A stretch of DNA of 64,000 nt from Brucella haematophila (lineage in GTDB: Bacteria; Pseudomonadota; Alphaproteobacteria; Rhizobiales; Rhizobiaceae): NCBI RefSeq assembly GCF_005938105.1, contig NZ_VCPE01000009.1, positions 124,001 to 188,000 on the forward strand, read 5' to 3'. How positions within the stretch are numbered: position 1 is the first letter of the stretch; every line of letters starts with the position of its first letter. Of this stretch, positions 44,356 through 53,581 are shown piece by piece. The translations under genes were made by a program, and so were the position numbers. Under the pieces are notes generated by a model. The model was not told the DNA's origin. It did no database searches and was given only the letters and a program-made list of their open reading frames with translations.

Positions 44356-45515
44356 CCATGGAAAAAGCCGATCTCCAATATATCCGCACGGAAATGGTCG
44401 ATGGCGAAAAGCCGCCGCGTTCCGTACAGGGCTTTTCGCACTGGCTGCGCGTCAATCTCTTCGCGTCTCCAACCGATGCGGCTCTGACAATCTTCGCCCT
44501 GTTTGTGCTGGTCTGGTTTCTGCCGTCAGCCATTCAGTGGCTCTTCATCAATGCGGTTTGGAGTGGAACCGACCGCACGGCCTGTCTGACCGTCGCACAG
44601 GGTGGCGCACAGCCGGATGGCTGGTCCGGCGCTTGCTGGGCTTTCGTTCAGGCCAAGTATGAGCAGTTCATCTATGGACGCTATCCGATCGATCAGCGCT
44701 GGCGGGTCAATCTGACGGCTCTGCTCTTCGTCGTCCTTCTTGTGCCGCTTATGATACCGAAGGTGCCGCAGAAGGCGCTCAACGCCATTCTGTTCTTCTT
44801 CGTCTTCCCATTTGTGGCATTCTTCCTGCTGGTTGGCGGCTGGTTCGGTCTGCCCTTCGTGGAAACGCCACTCTGGGGCGGCCTTCTGGTAACGCTGGTT
44901 CTGTCCTTCGTGGGTATTGCAGTCTCTTTGCCGCTTGGCATTCTGCTGGCGCTTGGGCGTCGTTCGCATCTGCCCGTCATCAAGACATTCAGCATCATTT
45001 TCATCGAAATGGTGCGCGGTGTTCCGCTGGTAACGGTGCTGTTCATGGCGAGCGTCATGCTGCCGCTGTTCCTGCCGCCGGGCGTAACCTTCGACAAATT
45101 GCTGCGCGCCCTGATCGGCGTGGCGCTGTTCGCATCGGCCTATATGGCGGAAGTGGTGCGCGGCGGACTTCAGGCGATCTCACGCGGGCAATATGAAGGC
45201 GCGGATGCGCTCGGCCTCAGCTACTGGCAGAAGACAGGTCTCATCATCCTCCCGCAAGCGCTCAAACTGGTGATTCCGGGTATCGTGAATACCTTCATCG
45301 GGCTCTTCAAGGATACGAGCCTCGTCTACATCATCGGCATGTTTGATCTTCTGGGCATCGTGCGCCAGAGTTTCTCCGATGCCAATTGGGCTTCTCCACA
45401 GACGCCTGCGACCGGCCTCATCTTTGCGGGCTTCGTTTTCTGGATTTTCTGTTTCGCTATGTCGCGATACTCTATATTCATGGAACGACGGCTCGACACG
45501 GGTCACAAACGATAA
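44352..45515 (+). CDS. aapM: Amino-acid ABC permease AapM
   Basis: A 387-residue inner-membrane permease partner of AapQ, with the ATPase-contact loop [21 protein letters not shown] near residue 280 and about eight spans, matching the larger AapM/BztC size class. It overlaps aapQ by four bases and is followed 23 bases on by aapP. Confidence 0.93.
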   Translation: MTMEKADLQYIRTEMVDGEKPPRSVQGFSHWLRVNLFASPTDAALTIFALFVLVWFLPSAIQWLFINAVWSGTDRTACLTVAQGGAQPDGWSGACWAFVQAKYEQFIYGRYPIDQRWRVNLTALLFVVLLVPLMIPKVPQKALNAILFFFVFPFVAFFLLVGGWFGLPFVETPLWGGLLVTLVLSFVGIAVSLPLGILLALGRRSHLPVIKTFSIIFIEMVRGVPLVTVLFMASVMLPLFLPPGVTFDKLLRALIGVALFASAYMAEVVRGGLQAISRGQYEGADALGLSYWQKTGLIILPQALKLVIPGIVNTFIGLFKDTSLVYIIGMFDLLGIVRQSFSDANWASPQTPATGLIFAGFVFWIFCFAMSRYSIFMERRLDTGHKR

Positions 45516-45538
45516 AAAGAACAAAAGGGAATAATGGA

Positions 45539-46348
45539 ATGAGTGCACAAAGCGCCCTCCCGCAATCAGAGCTCGGTGTCGAGGTCGACGGCTCGAAGAT
45601 GCAGGTATCCAAAACCGATGTCGCCATCGAAATCACCAACATGCACAAGTGGTATGGTGAGTTTCATGTTCTGCGCGACCTCAATCTGAAGGTGATGCGC
45701 GGTGAGCGCATCGTCGTTGCCGGTCCGTCGGGCTCGGGCAAATCGACGATGATCCGCTGCATCAACCGTCTGGAGGAACATCAGAAGGGCAAGATCGTCG
45801 TTGACGGCATCGAGCTGACCAACGATCTGAAGAAGATCGATGAAGTGCGCCGCGAAGTCGGCATGGTGTTCCAGCACTTCAACCTCTTCCCGCATCTGAC
45901 CATTCTGGAAAACTGCACGCTGGCACCGATCTGGGTGCGCAAGATGCCAAAGAAGCAGGCGGAAGAAATCGCCATGCATTATCTGGCCCGCGTGAAAATT
46001 CCGGAACAGGCCAATAAATATCCGGGCCAGCTTTCCGGCGGTCAGCAGCAGCGCGTGGCGATTGCCCGTGCACTGTGCATGAACCCGAAGGTCATGCTGT
46101 TCGACGAACCGACCTCGGCGCTGGATCCAGAAATGGTCAAGGAAGTGCTCGATACGATGGTGAGCCTTGCTGCGGAAGGCATGACCATGATCTGCGTGAC
46201 GCACGAAATGGGCTTTGCCCGTCAGGTCGCTAATCGTGTGATCTTCATGGATCAGGGCCAGATCGTTGAACAGAATTCGCCAAACGAGTTCTTCGACAAT
46301 CCGCAGCACGAACGCACCAAGCTGTTCCTCAGCCAGATCTTGCACTGA
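45539..46348 (+). CDS. aapP: Amino-acid ABC ATPase AapP
   Basis: A 269-residue ATPase that powers AapQM. Walker [10 protein letters not shown], signature [15 protein letters not shown], Walker [13 protein letters not shown] and the H-loop VTHEMGF are all present. GGGA precedes ATG 45539. A minimal overlapping frame ATG-GAA-TGA ends inside its start codon (45534-45542), and a 19-base leader is shared with the PAP2 gene. A perfect terminator closes the operon. Confidence 0.95.
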   Translation: MSAQSALPQSELGVEVDGSKMQVSKTDVAIEITNMHKWYGEFHVLRDLNLKVMRGERIVVAGPSGSGKSTMIRCINRLEEHQKGKIVVDGIELTNDLKKIDEVRREVGMVFQHFNLFPHLTILENCTLAPIWVRKMPKKQAEEIAMHYLARVKIPEQANKYPGQLSGGQQQRVAIARALCMNPKVMLFDEPTSALDPEMVKEVLDTMVSLAAEGMTMICVTHEMGFARQVANRVIFMDQGQIVEQNSPNEFFDNPQHERTKLFLSQILH

Positions 46349-46370
46349 TCCGGTTGAGTGCCTTGAATTG

Positions 46371-46405
46371 AAAACACCCGCCAGTCACGCTGGCGGGTGT
46401 TTTTA
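46371..46405 (+). terminator. Terminator of the aap operon
   Basis: AAAACACCCGCCAG/CTGGCGGGTGTTTTT is a perfect stem of 14 bases with a TCACG loop and a T-run. Confidence 0.95.
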
Positions 46406-46435
46406 TTGGTCGGGTCGTTTCGACCAAGCCGCCGC

Positions 46436-46810
46436 TTACTCTGCGTGTGGTCCTTCGCAAAACTGGATGCGGTTGCCGAAAGGATCAATCACGCTCATCA
46501 CGCGCCCCCAGGATTGGGTTTCAATTCCGGGACGCATGAAGCGATAGCCGCGCGAAGTGATTTCCTTATGCAAGGCATCGATGCCTTGCATGCGCACAAA
46601 AATGTTAGCGCCGGGGCTGCCATCGCCGTGATGCTCGCTCAAATGCAGGATCAAGCCTTCGCGCGACACCTGCATATAAAGCGGCATATCCTCCGCAAAT
46701 CGGTGCTCCCAGTCCACGGTGAAGCCCAGAAAACCGATATAGAACTCCCTGGCTTTATCGATGTCGAAAATCCTGAAGATGGGGCATGTTTGTTCAAACT
46801 GGATTGTCAT
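46436..46810 (-). CDS. VOC-family (glyoxalase/bleomycin-resistance-like) protein
   Basis: A 124-residue single VOC domain. The block AREFYIGFLGFTVDW is the first beta-alpha unit, LHLSEHHGDGSPG holds a potential His/Glu metal site and MSVIDPFGNRIQFCE is the characteristic end. Members include glyoxalase I, dioxygenases and bleomycin-binding proteins; substrate unknown. It lies downstream of the ArsR-SRPBCC pair on the same strand, with 74 bases between. Confidence 0.82.
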   Translation of the reverse strand: MTIQFEQTCPIFRIFDIDKAREFYIGFLGFTVDWEHRFAEDMPLYMQVSREGLILHLSEHHGDGSPGANIFVRMQGIDALHKEITSRGYRFMRPGIETQSWGRVMSVIDPFGNRIQFCEGPHAE

Positions 46811-46884
46811 GTTGAGCTAGCTCGCTCCGATGAGAGACGGGACGGTGAGGTGTTTCGCCGCGCAGTATAGACGGAAGCCATAGC

Positions 46885-47220
46885 TCAATCTTCCACGAAG
46901 TGGCGCAGGCGCTGCAAGGCATCATCCCACTGGGTTGAAACGGCGGCGAGATAGGCGCGGGCATCGACAAGCGGTGCCGGATGCAGGCGGAAATGACTTT
47001 CCCGCCCGATCTTTTCGCGATGCACAAGCCCGACCTGTTCGAGAACGGACAGGTGCTTGGTTACGGCTTGCCGCGTGATGCTGCCATTCTGTGACAGCAC
47101 CACGATAGAACGGCTCTCACCGTCGCTCAATGTCTCTATGAGAGCGAGTCTCGTCGGGTCGGCAAGCGCGCCGAAAATAGCGGAAATCTCCATGGCGTGA
47201 CTGACCGGATTTTCACTCAT
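46885..47220 (-). CDS. ArsR-family transcriptional regulator
   Basis: A 111-residue winged-helix regulator. The recognition helix region is SITRQAVTKHLSVLEQVGLV. There is no Cys cluster for metals, so the ligand is not a thiol-bound metal by sequence. It overlaps the stop of the SRPBCC gene (ATGA) and so is coupled to it, which fits the common ArsR/AHSA1 pairs of this kind. Two GCAAC-N6-GTTGC dyads sit in the promoter region of the pair. Confidence 0.88.
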   Translation of the reverse strand: MSENPVSHAMEISAIFGALADPTRLALIETLSDGESRSIVVLSQNGSITRQAVTKHLSVLEQVGLVHREKIGRESHFRLHPAPLVDARAYLAAVSTQWDDALQRLRHFVED

Positions 47221-47678
47221 TTTTCGACATGGGCCTTGATGTTGCCGACCTGCTCCTGCCAGCCGCCATCGTTCATGCGCAACGCCAAAGGCTGGCGCTC
47301 GGCGGGCAGGGCGTCGAAACCGCTTTCAACAACCGTCAGGCGCGTGCCGCTATCGATCGGTTCAAGTTTGAACTCCACCAGCGTCGGTGGCTCCTTGGAA
47401 TAATCCACGTCCGGCTCGACGGCATAAGGATGCCATGTGAACGCGAAATAGTTCGGCGCCTTCATATCCTTGACCATGGATTCCCAGCGCACATGCTCAA
47501 ATCCCGGATAGGTGATGTGACCGGTCGAAGCTTCGCCAACGATGAACGGGCCATTGAGCTTGACGCGAAACCAGCTTCCAAATTCGTCATGGTCGGTCAA
47601 GGCGCGCCAAACGCGGTCAATGCCTGCGCGAATGTCGACGGTCTTCTCAATGCGATCTGTCTTGCTTGCAACGGTCAT
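47217..47678 (-). CDS. SRPBCC (AHSA1-like) protein
   Basis: A 153-residue protein of the AHSA1/polyketide-cyclase fold. The opening KTVDIRAGIDRVWRALTDHDEFGSWF and the middle TGHITYPGFEHVRWESM are typical. The fold makes a hydrophobic cavity for small ligands, so with the coupled ArsR regulator it may form a ligand-sensing pair; the ligand is unknown. AAGGAGTTG before the ATG at 47678 fixes the start, and an upstream in-frame start adds an unlikely Cys-rich tail. Confidence 0.88.
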   Translation of the reverse strand: MTVASKTDRIEKTVDIRAGIDRVWRALTDHDEFGSWFRVKLNGPFIVGEASTGHITYPGFEHVRWESMVKDMKAPNYFAFTWHPYAVEPDVDYSKEPPTLVEFKLEPIDSGTRLTVVESGFDALPAERQPLALRMNDGGWQEQVGNIKAHVEK

Positions 47679-47699
47679 GGTGCAACTCCTTCTTGATTG

Positions 47700-47756
47700 G
47701 CAACTCAATGGTTGCTAATTTACAGGCGTTGAAAAAATAAGCAACCAAAAAGTTGC
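47700..47756. promoter_or_regulatory. Paired operator-like dyads
   Basis: Two identical-half dyads with the same spacing: GCAAC-TCAATG-GTTGC at 47700-47715 and GCAAC-CAAAAA-GTTGC at 47741-47756. Their centres are 41 bases apart, close to four helical turns, so bound dimers would face the same side. They lie between the HxlR gene's 3' end and the SRPBCC-ArsR start, so an autoregulatory ArsR operator is the simplest reading. Confidence 0.55.
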
Positions 47757-47760
47757 GTAT

Positions 47761-48462
47761 TTATTCTGGCAAGGGTGCCTTGTCAGGCAAAGGAAAGAGC
47801 GTGCGCAGTTTTTCCGCCAGAATGCGATCACCTTTGACTATCAGCAAATTGGCTTCCTCAAGCGCTGACAATGGCTGTCCGCCATAGATGGTCGCAGCGA
47901 GCATACGCGGCGCGCCCTGGAGTGAAAGATCGTACCGTTCGGGCATGCCGCGAGCGATATCCAGCGCCTCATCATGCAGGCGGACGGTGAAATCTTCGCC
48001 ATCCAGTCGCAGGTGAATGATGGCATTCATCCCATGGGCGCGTCCGCTATCCAGCATGGTGCGCAGGGATAGCAGGAAGGAAACCGTTGAAATCGGCAGG
48101 TTCGGATCGTGCATTGGCGAACGCGCCGCCCAACGACCGAGTGCTTGCAGGATCGGTTCACTTTCATAGCCCCATTCGGTAAGTTCATAGACCTGCACCG
48201 AGGCCGGCGGCGGTAATTTGGTCTTGTGGAGAATGCCGGCCAGTTCCAGCCCCTCGAGCCTTTGCGTCAGCACATTCGCGCTCACGCCCGGCAGATCGGC
48301 GCGCAAATCGCTAAAACGCTTGGGTCCCAGCAGCAGCTCTCGCATGACGAGCAGCGCCCAGCGTTCTCCAATTAAATCAAGGCCATGCGCCGCAGCGCAA
48401 GCATCGTCGTAGCTGCGCTTCGCGACCTGTTTTTCGCCTTTAGTTATTTTTTCTAACTTCAT
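47761..48462 (-). CDS. HxlR-family regulator with extra C-terminal domain
   Basis: A 233-residue protein. Residues about 14-110 form an HxlR-type winged helix (CAAAHGLDLIGERWALLV, LLLGPKRFSDLRADLPGVSA). A further 120-residue C-terminal domain looks like an SCP2-type ligand-binding domain (MNAIIHLRLDGEDFTVRL, RMLAATIYGGQPLSAL). HxlR proteins are usually about 110 residues, so this is a two-domain variant that could sense a lipophilic ligand directly. Its 3' end abuts the paired dyads of the next unit. Confidence 0.85.
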   Translation of the reverse strand: MKLEKITKGEKQVAKRSYDDACAAAHGLDLIGERWALLVMRELLLGPKRFSDLRADLPGVSANVLTQRLEGLELAGILHKTKLPPPASVQVYELTEWGYESEPILQALGRWAARSPMHDPNLPISTVSFLLSLRTMLDSGRAHGMNAIIHLRLDGEDFTVRLHDEALDIARGMPERYDLSLQGAPRMLAATIYGGQPLSALEEANLLIVKGDRILAEKLRTLFPLPDKAPLPE

Positions 48463-48618
48463 GGTTGCCTAATATAACTTATCTGTCATTATGTTCAAGC
48501 AAACTTAATCCGGACATCGCCAGAACGCGCGAAAAATGTCTGGTGCTGCGGCGGGGCGCAGCGGCGACAAACAATAATAATGGATACAGGGCCGCGCCCT
48601 GCCAATGGAGGAAATGTC

Positions 48619-49035
48619 ATGCCGAAAATGATCTTCGTGAATTTAGCTGTGAAAGACGTCGCGCGCTCGACGAGCTTCTATGAAGCCATTGGCGCGAAGA
48701 AGAATCCGATGTTTTCGGACGAAACCGCATCCTGCATGGTTTTCTCCGATACGATCCACGCAATGATCCTGGATCATGACAAGTTCAGCCAGTTCACGCC
48801 GAAGAAAATCGCCGATGCCAGTGCGGTGAGCGAAGTGCTGATCTGCCTGTCCGCCGACAGCAAGGCCGAGGTGGATGATACGGTTGAAAAGGCCGCGAAA
48901 GCTGGCGGTCGTGCCGATCCGGCGGCCAAGCAGGACTATGGTTTCATGTATGGACGCAGCTTTGAAGATCTGGACGGTCATATCTGGGAGCTGATGTGGA
49001 TGGATATGGAAGAAGCCGCCAAGGTTATGGGCTGA
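48619..49035 (+). CDS. VOC-family protein
   Basis: A 138-residue VOC-fold protein. FVNLAVKDVARSTSFYEAIG is the first unit and GRSFEDLDGHIWELMWMD is the characteristic end, with potential metal ligands His and Glu in the last block. GGAGGAAA precedes the ATG at 48619. It is adjacent to a second VOC gene at 49070, suggesting a duplicated or cooperating pair. Function unknown. Confidence 0.85.
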   Translation: MPKMIFVNLAVKDVARSTSFYEAIGAKKNPMFSDETASCMVFSDTIHAMILDHDKFSQFTPKKIADASAVSEVLICLSADSKAEVDDTVEKAAKAGGRADPAAKQDYGFMYGRSFEDLDGHIWELMWMDMEEAAKVMG

Positions 49036-49069
49036 GCGCACAAACTGGATAAACAGGGAGGAATTGACC

Positions 49070-49555
49070 ATGTCTGGTCTCACCATTTGCCTGTGGTTCG
49101 ACGGGCAGGCGGAAGAAGCCGCCAATCATTATGTCTCGATTTTTCGCGCCTGCGGGCGACCGGCTTCAATTGATGGTTTCATCCGCTTCAAGCATGGCAA
49201 CCAGCAAAACGAAGAACAGGCGGTCACCGCGAATTTCACGCTTGATGGACAGAAAATCTGTGGCCTCAACGGGGGGCCGCATTTCAAGTTTACGCCAGCG
49301 GCATCGTTGATTGTTCGCTGCAAGGATCAGGCGGAAGTGGATGCCTTCTGGGAAAAGCTTCTGGAAGGCGGGACACCGATGGAATGCAGCTGGCTGACCG
49401 ATAAATATGGCTTCGCATGGCAGATCGTGCCCGACATGTTGCTCGACACCATGGAAAATGGTGCGCCTGATGTCCGCCAGCGCGTGGCAGACGCCATGAT
49501 GAAGATGGTCAAAATCGATGTTGCGACATTGGAAGCAGCGCGCGACGCGGCGTAA
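49070..49555 (+). CDS. PhnB/VOC-family protein
   Basis: A 161-residue protein of the PhnB-like, 3-demethylubiquinone-9 3-methyltransferase-annotated VOC subgroup, shown by LTICLWFDGQAEEAANHYVS and CSWLTDKYGFAWQIVPDML. That domain name is historical and methyltransferase activity is not implied. GGGAGGAA lies before the ATG at 49070. It is 34 bases after the previous VOC gene; the two probably share a transcript. Confidence 0.85.
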   Translation: MSGLTICLWFDGQAEEAANHYVSIFRACGRPASIDGFIRFKHGNQQNEEQAVTANFTLDGQKICGLNGGPHFKFTPAASLIVRCKDQAEVDAFWEKLLEGGTPMECSWLTDKYGFAWQIVPDMLLDTMENGAPDVRQRVADAMMKMVKIDVATLEAARDAA

Positions 49556-49566
49556 CCTTTGACCGA

Positions 49567-50772
49567 CTATCCGCGTATGGCCGCAACGGCATCATAGCCA
49601 TAAAGCCAGTCCAGATCCTTCAGGAAAGTATCCGGGCGGCGCAGGGCAAACAGCATGTTGCGGCCAAGCGCCATCGGTCCGGTGGCGTGATAGGCAAAGC
49701 GGTTAAGCTGACCGCGCTTGGCAACCGCCGCTATCCGTTCCTTGCGAACGGTTTCGAAGCGGCGCAGCCCCGACGGTTGATCAGCGGCATCAAGCGCTTC
49801 GGCAAGGGCGGCTGCATCCTCAATCGCCATCGCAGCGCCTTGCGCAGCAAATGGCGTGACGGCATGGGACGCATCGCCCAGAAATATGGTGCGGTTCGGT
49901 CCCAGAAACTGCGGTTCCGCCATTTCGAAAAGCGGCCAATAGGTCCAGTCGTCGGCAGTCGCCAACACATCACGAACCGGCTTGGCCCAGCTTCTATAGG
50001 TGGCTTGCAGTTTTGTGCGGTCGCCGGTTTTCGACCAGCTTTCGCCGGGATTTTCGCCCGCAGTAATGGCGACAAAATTGAAAAATGCCCCGGCTTTGAC
50101 GGGATAGGCGATGAAGTGAATGTCGGGGCCGAGCCAGGCTGATACGGCCTTGCGTTCGGGAAGAGCGCTCAGGAAAGAGGCGGGCAGGGCATCGGCCGCC
50201 AATGTTGCGCGCCACGCAATATGGCCGCTGAACTGCGCCTTGTCATAACCGCCAAGGGTGCGCTGCACCGACCAGACACCGTCACAGGCGATCAGATAAT
50301 CGGCCTCAACGGTGTTGGTCCCGCTTTCGCTTTCGACGGTTGCCACAATGCCATTGTCGCGGGCGGTATGGTCGAGGATTTCACTGCCGAGGCTGATCTG
50401 GATCGCCGGGTTTTCCTCGCAGGCTTGCAAAAGCGCCGTTTGCAGATCGGCGCGGTGACAGACCACATAAGAATGGCGCCAGCGCAGACGAGCCTTGTCG
50501 CCCAGTTCCATGGCGAGCAAGGGACGCGCCTTGCGACCATCCATGAGATAGAGCTTTTCAGGCGTTACAGTGTGAGGAGCAAGTCTATCGGCGACACCGA
50601 GGCGCTCAAGATGACGCATTGCGTTCGGGGCCAGTTGCAGGCCCGCGCCGACTTCAGAAAGAACGGATGCTTTCTCGATGAGCTGGATTGTCCAGCCCCG
50701 TGCTGCAAGTTCCAGCGCCGCGCTCAATCCCGCGACACCGGCCCCTGCTATCAATATGCGGCCTTTGCCCAT
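49567..50772 (-). CDS. FAD-dependent monooxygenase
   Basis: A 401-residue flavoprotein of the salicylate-hydroxylase/UbiH class. The FAD-binding IAGAGVAGLSAALEL, the later GD motif FLGDASHAVTPFAAQGA and the region ending EDAAALAEALDA are present. Substrate not known; UbiH-like or aromatic hydroxylase are both possible. The ATG at 50772 gives the GxGxxG loop at about residue 10; an in-frame TTG six codons upstream is less likely. Confidence 0.88.
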   Translation of the reverse strand: MGKGRILIAGAGVAGLSAALELAARGWTIQLIEKASVLSEVGAGLQLAPNAMRHLERLGVADRLAPHTVTPEKLYLMDGRKARPLLAMELGDKARLRWRHSYVVCHRADLQTALLQACEENPAIQISLGSEILDHTARDNGIVATVESESGTNTVEADYLIACDGVWSVQRTLGGYDKAQFSGHIAWRATLAADALPASFLSALPERKAVSAWLGPDIHFIAYPVKAGAFFNFVAITAGENPGESWSKTGDRTKLQATYRSWAKPVRDVLATADDWTYWPLFEMAEPQFLGPNRTIFLGDASHAVTPFAAQGAAMAIEDAAALAEALDAADQPSGLRRFETVRKERIAAVAKRGQLNRFAYHATGPMALGRNMLFALRRPDTFLKDLDWLYGYDAVAAIRG

Positions 50773-50822
50773 ATCGGTCTTCTTGCCCAATGCTGTGATA
50801 AGATGGGCTTAATAATCGCTGA

Positions 50823-51077
50823 TCAGGCCGCTTTATCGGCTGGAGCGTCATAGGTGCAGCCTGCCGGAAGAGTTTCGTCGGCATGCAGCTTGGCATTGTA
50901 GCGATAAAGGGTCGAGCAATAGGGGCAGACCACTTCGTTTTCGTCGCCCATGTCGAGGAAGACATGCGGATGATCGAAAGGCGGGTTTGCGCCGACGCAC
51001 ATGAATTCCTTCACACCGATTTCAATGGCACTATGACCGGCGTCGTTCTGGAAATGAGGAATGATGTGATCGGACAT
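50823..51077 (-). CDS. CHCC zinc-finger protein (NDUFS6-like)
   Basis: An 84-residue protein with a zf-CHCC domain: a Cys in EFMCVGANPPFDHPH, then the His, and finally CPYC in VVCPYCSTLYRY. The mitochondrial complex I subunit NDUFS6 has the same fold and alphaproteobacteria carry this small protein. A complex I role is plausible but unproven. The start at 51077 is chosen because the upstream residues do not match the family. Confidence 0.85.
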   Translation of the reverse strand: MSDHIIPHFQNDAGHSAIEIGVKEFMCVGANPPFDHPHVFLDMGDENEVVCPYCSTLYRYNAKLHADETLPAGCTYDAPADKAA

Positions 51078-51286
51078 AATACGCTCCGGGCTGTCGTTCG
51101 CGGAATATAGCACGCTTCAGACCAGCGCGCTCAAAACTCTGCTTGCGTTTACCGCGAAACTCTTGTTTCCGGAAGCGTTTTCATCAATTCTAGGGATATT
51201 TAAGTGATTTGCTATCAAACTGTCATGCGACAGCCATAGGCTTTACGATGCGCCGGTTCTTTCCGGCAAATGCCGGATTAGGAAAA

Positions 51287-53581
51287 ATGAACGAAAACAG
51301 TGCGTTGGCAAGCGAAACCCAGAGCGGGGCCCATGATATGACAGCTGAACCAGCCAGCAGCTCCGAAATCGGTTCGGACATGCAAAACGCACCTGATGCT
51401 CACAAAGCTTTGAATGAAGATAAGCTCGCAGAGCTGATGAGCAGCGCGGATCGCTTCGTCAATCGTGAGTTTTCCTGGCTCCAGTTCAACCGCCGCGTTC
51501 TGGACGAGGCCGCCAATATGCGCCAGCCTTTGCTGGAGCGTCTGCGTTTCCTGTCTATCTCGGCCACGAATCTCGATGAATTCTTCATGGTGCGTATTGC
51601 CGGTCTTGCCGCGCAGGTCCGTGCCGGTGTGGCGTTGCGCAGTGCCGATGGTCGCACGCCGCAAGAACAGCTCGATTTCGTTCTGGATGAAGTGAGCCGC
51701 TTGCAGGCCGAGCAGCAGGGACGTTTCCGCATTTTGCGTGACGAGCTGGTGCAGGAAAATATCGAAATTGTTCGCCCATCGGGTTTGTCGGAACCGGAGA
51801 AGGAATGGCTGGAAAGTCATTTTCTCGAAACGATTTTCCCGGTTTTGACGCCGCTTTCCATCGATCCGGCGCATCCGTTTCCGTTCATCCCGAATCTGGG
51901 TTTCTCGATTGCCTTGCAGCTGGCGCGCCGCGCCGATAATCACCCGATGACGGCGCTTCTGCGCATTCCCGTGGCTTTGAAGCGATTCATCCAGCTCCCG
52001 ACGGATCAGCAGAACGTCTATCGCTTCATCACCATTGAAGATGCGGTGAGCCTGTTTATCGGGCGGCTGTTCCCCGGTTATGAGGTGCGCGGCGCAGGCA
52101 CGTTCCGCATCATTCGCGACAGCGATATTGAAGTGGAAGAAGAAGCCGAAGACCTCGTGCGTCTCTTCGAAACGGCGCTGAAGCGCCGCCGCCGCGGTCA
52201 GGTTATCCGCATTGAATTCGATGGCGAAATGCCGGAAGCCTTGCGCGTCTTTGTGGCGACTGAACTTGGCGTGTCCGAGAATCGCGTCAGCGTGCATGAA
52301 GGGCTTCTGGCGCTCAACATGATCTCGGAAATTGTCTCCATTCCGCGTGATGACCTGAAATTCGTATCCTACAATCCGCGTTTCCCGGAGCGTATCCGCG
52401 AACATGGCGGCGATTGCTTCGCCGCGATTCGCGAAAAGGACATTGTGGTTCATCACCCTTATGAGTCGTTCGACGTTGTGGTGCAGTTTCTGCGCCAGGC
52501 GGCGGCAGACCCGGATGTGCTGGCCATCAAGCAGACGCTCTATCGCACCTCCAACGACAGCCCGATCGTGCGTGCGCTGGTTGATGCGGCGGAAGCGGGC
52601 AAATCGGTCACTGCGCTGGTCGAGCTGAAGGCGCGTTTCGATGAAGAAGCCAATATTCGCTGGGCACGCGATCTTGAGCGGGCGGGCGTGCAGGTGGTTT
52701 TCGGCTTCATCGAGTTGAAAACCCACGCGAAAATGTCACTCGTTGTGCGCCGCGAAGACCAGAAGCTGCGCTCCTATGTGCATCTGGGCACGGGCAATTA
52801 TCACCCGATCACCGCGCGTATTTATACGGATCTGTCCTTCTTTACCTCGGATGCCGATATTGCCCGCGATGTGGCGCATATCTTCAATTTCATCACCGGC
52901 TATGCTCAACCGGCGGAAGAGATGAAGATTGCCATTTCGCCTTTCACCTTGCGGGCGCGCATTATCAAGCACATCGAGAACGAAGTGGCGCATGCCAAGG
53001 CAGGGCGACCGGCGGCGATCTGGATGAAGATGAATTCTCTGGTCGATCCACAGATTATTGATGCGCTCTACAAGGCAAGCCAGGCAGGCGTTCACATCGA
53101 GCTGGTGGTGCGTGGCATCTGCTGTCTGCGTCCGGGTGTGCCGGGGCTATCCGACAATATTCGTGCCAAGTCGATTGTCGGACGTTTTCTCGAGCATAGC
53201 CGCGTTTTCTGCTTTGGAAACGGGCATGATCTGCCGTCCGACAAGGCGATTGTCTATATAGGTTCCGCCGATATGATGCCGCGCAATCTCGACCGTCGCG
53301 TGGAGACTTTAGTGCCCATCACAAATGCCACAGTGCACCAGCAAATCCTGTCTCAGATCATGTTTGCCAACATAATTGATAACCAACAGAGCTATCAGCT
53401 ACTTGCGGACGGCACCTCTCGCCGGATAGAAAAAGAAGAAGGAGAGGAAGCTTTCAACGCGCAGGAATATTTCATGACCAATCCCAGCCTGTCGGGTCGC
53501 GGAAAGTCGCTGAAGTCTTCGGCCCCCCGTCTTATCGCACATCGTAAGCGTGCGCAGGCGGAAAGAAAAACGACTGCATGA
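51287..53581 (+). CDS. ppk: Polyphosphate kinase
   Basis: A 764-residue PPK1 that makes long polyphosphate from ATP and can reverse the reaction. The two conserved His regions are present: [13 protein letters not shown] (phosphorylated His) and [11 protein letters not shown]. The N-terminal [18 protein letters not shown] and the KQTLYRT block are typical. AGGA before the ATG at 51287 supports the start; the extra 45 or so residues before VNREFSW are acidic and not conserved. Its stop overlaps the ppx start (ATGA), so the pair is translationally coupled. Confidence 0.96.
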   Translation: MNENSALASETQSGAHDMTAEPASSSEIGSDMQNAPDAHKALNEDKLAELMSSADRFVNREFSWLQFNRRVLDEAANMRQPLLERLRFLSISATNLDEFFMVRIAGLAAQVRAGVALRSADGRTPQEQLDFVLDEVSRLQAEQQGRFRILRDELVQENIEIVRPSGLSEPEKEWLESHFLETIFPVLTPLSIDPAHPFPFIPNLGFSIALQLARRADNHPMTALLRIPVALKRFIQLPTDQQNVYRFITIEDAVSLFIGRLFPGYEVRGAGTFRIIRDSDIEVEEEAEDLVRLFETALKRRRRGQVIRIEFDGEMPEALRVFVATELGVSENRVSVHEGLLALNMISEIVSIPRDDLKFVSYNPRFPERIREHGGDCFAAIREKDIVVHHPYESFDVVVQFLRQAAADPDVLAIKQTLYRTSNDSPIVRALVDAAEAGKSVTALVELKARFDEEANIRWARDLERAGVQVVFGFIELKTHAKMSLVVRREDQKLRSYVHLGTGNYHPITARIYTDLSFFTSDADIARDVAHIFNFITGYAQPAEEMKIAISPFTLRARIIKHIENEVAHAKAGRPAAIWMKMNSLVDPQIIDALYKASQAGVHIELVVRGICCLRPGVPGLSDNIRAKSIVGRFLEHSRVFCFGNGHDLPSDKAIVYIGSADMMPRNLDRRVETLVPITNATVHQQILSQIMFANIIDNQQSYQLLADGTSRRIEKEEGEEAFNAQEYFMTNPSLSGRGKSLKSSAPRLIAHRKRAQAERKTTA

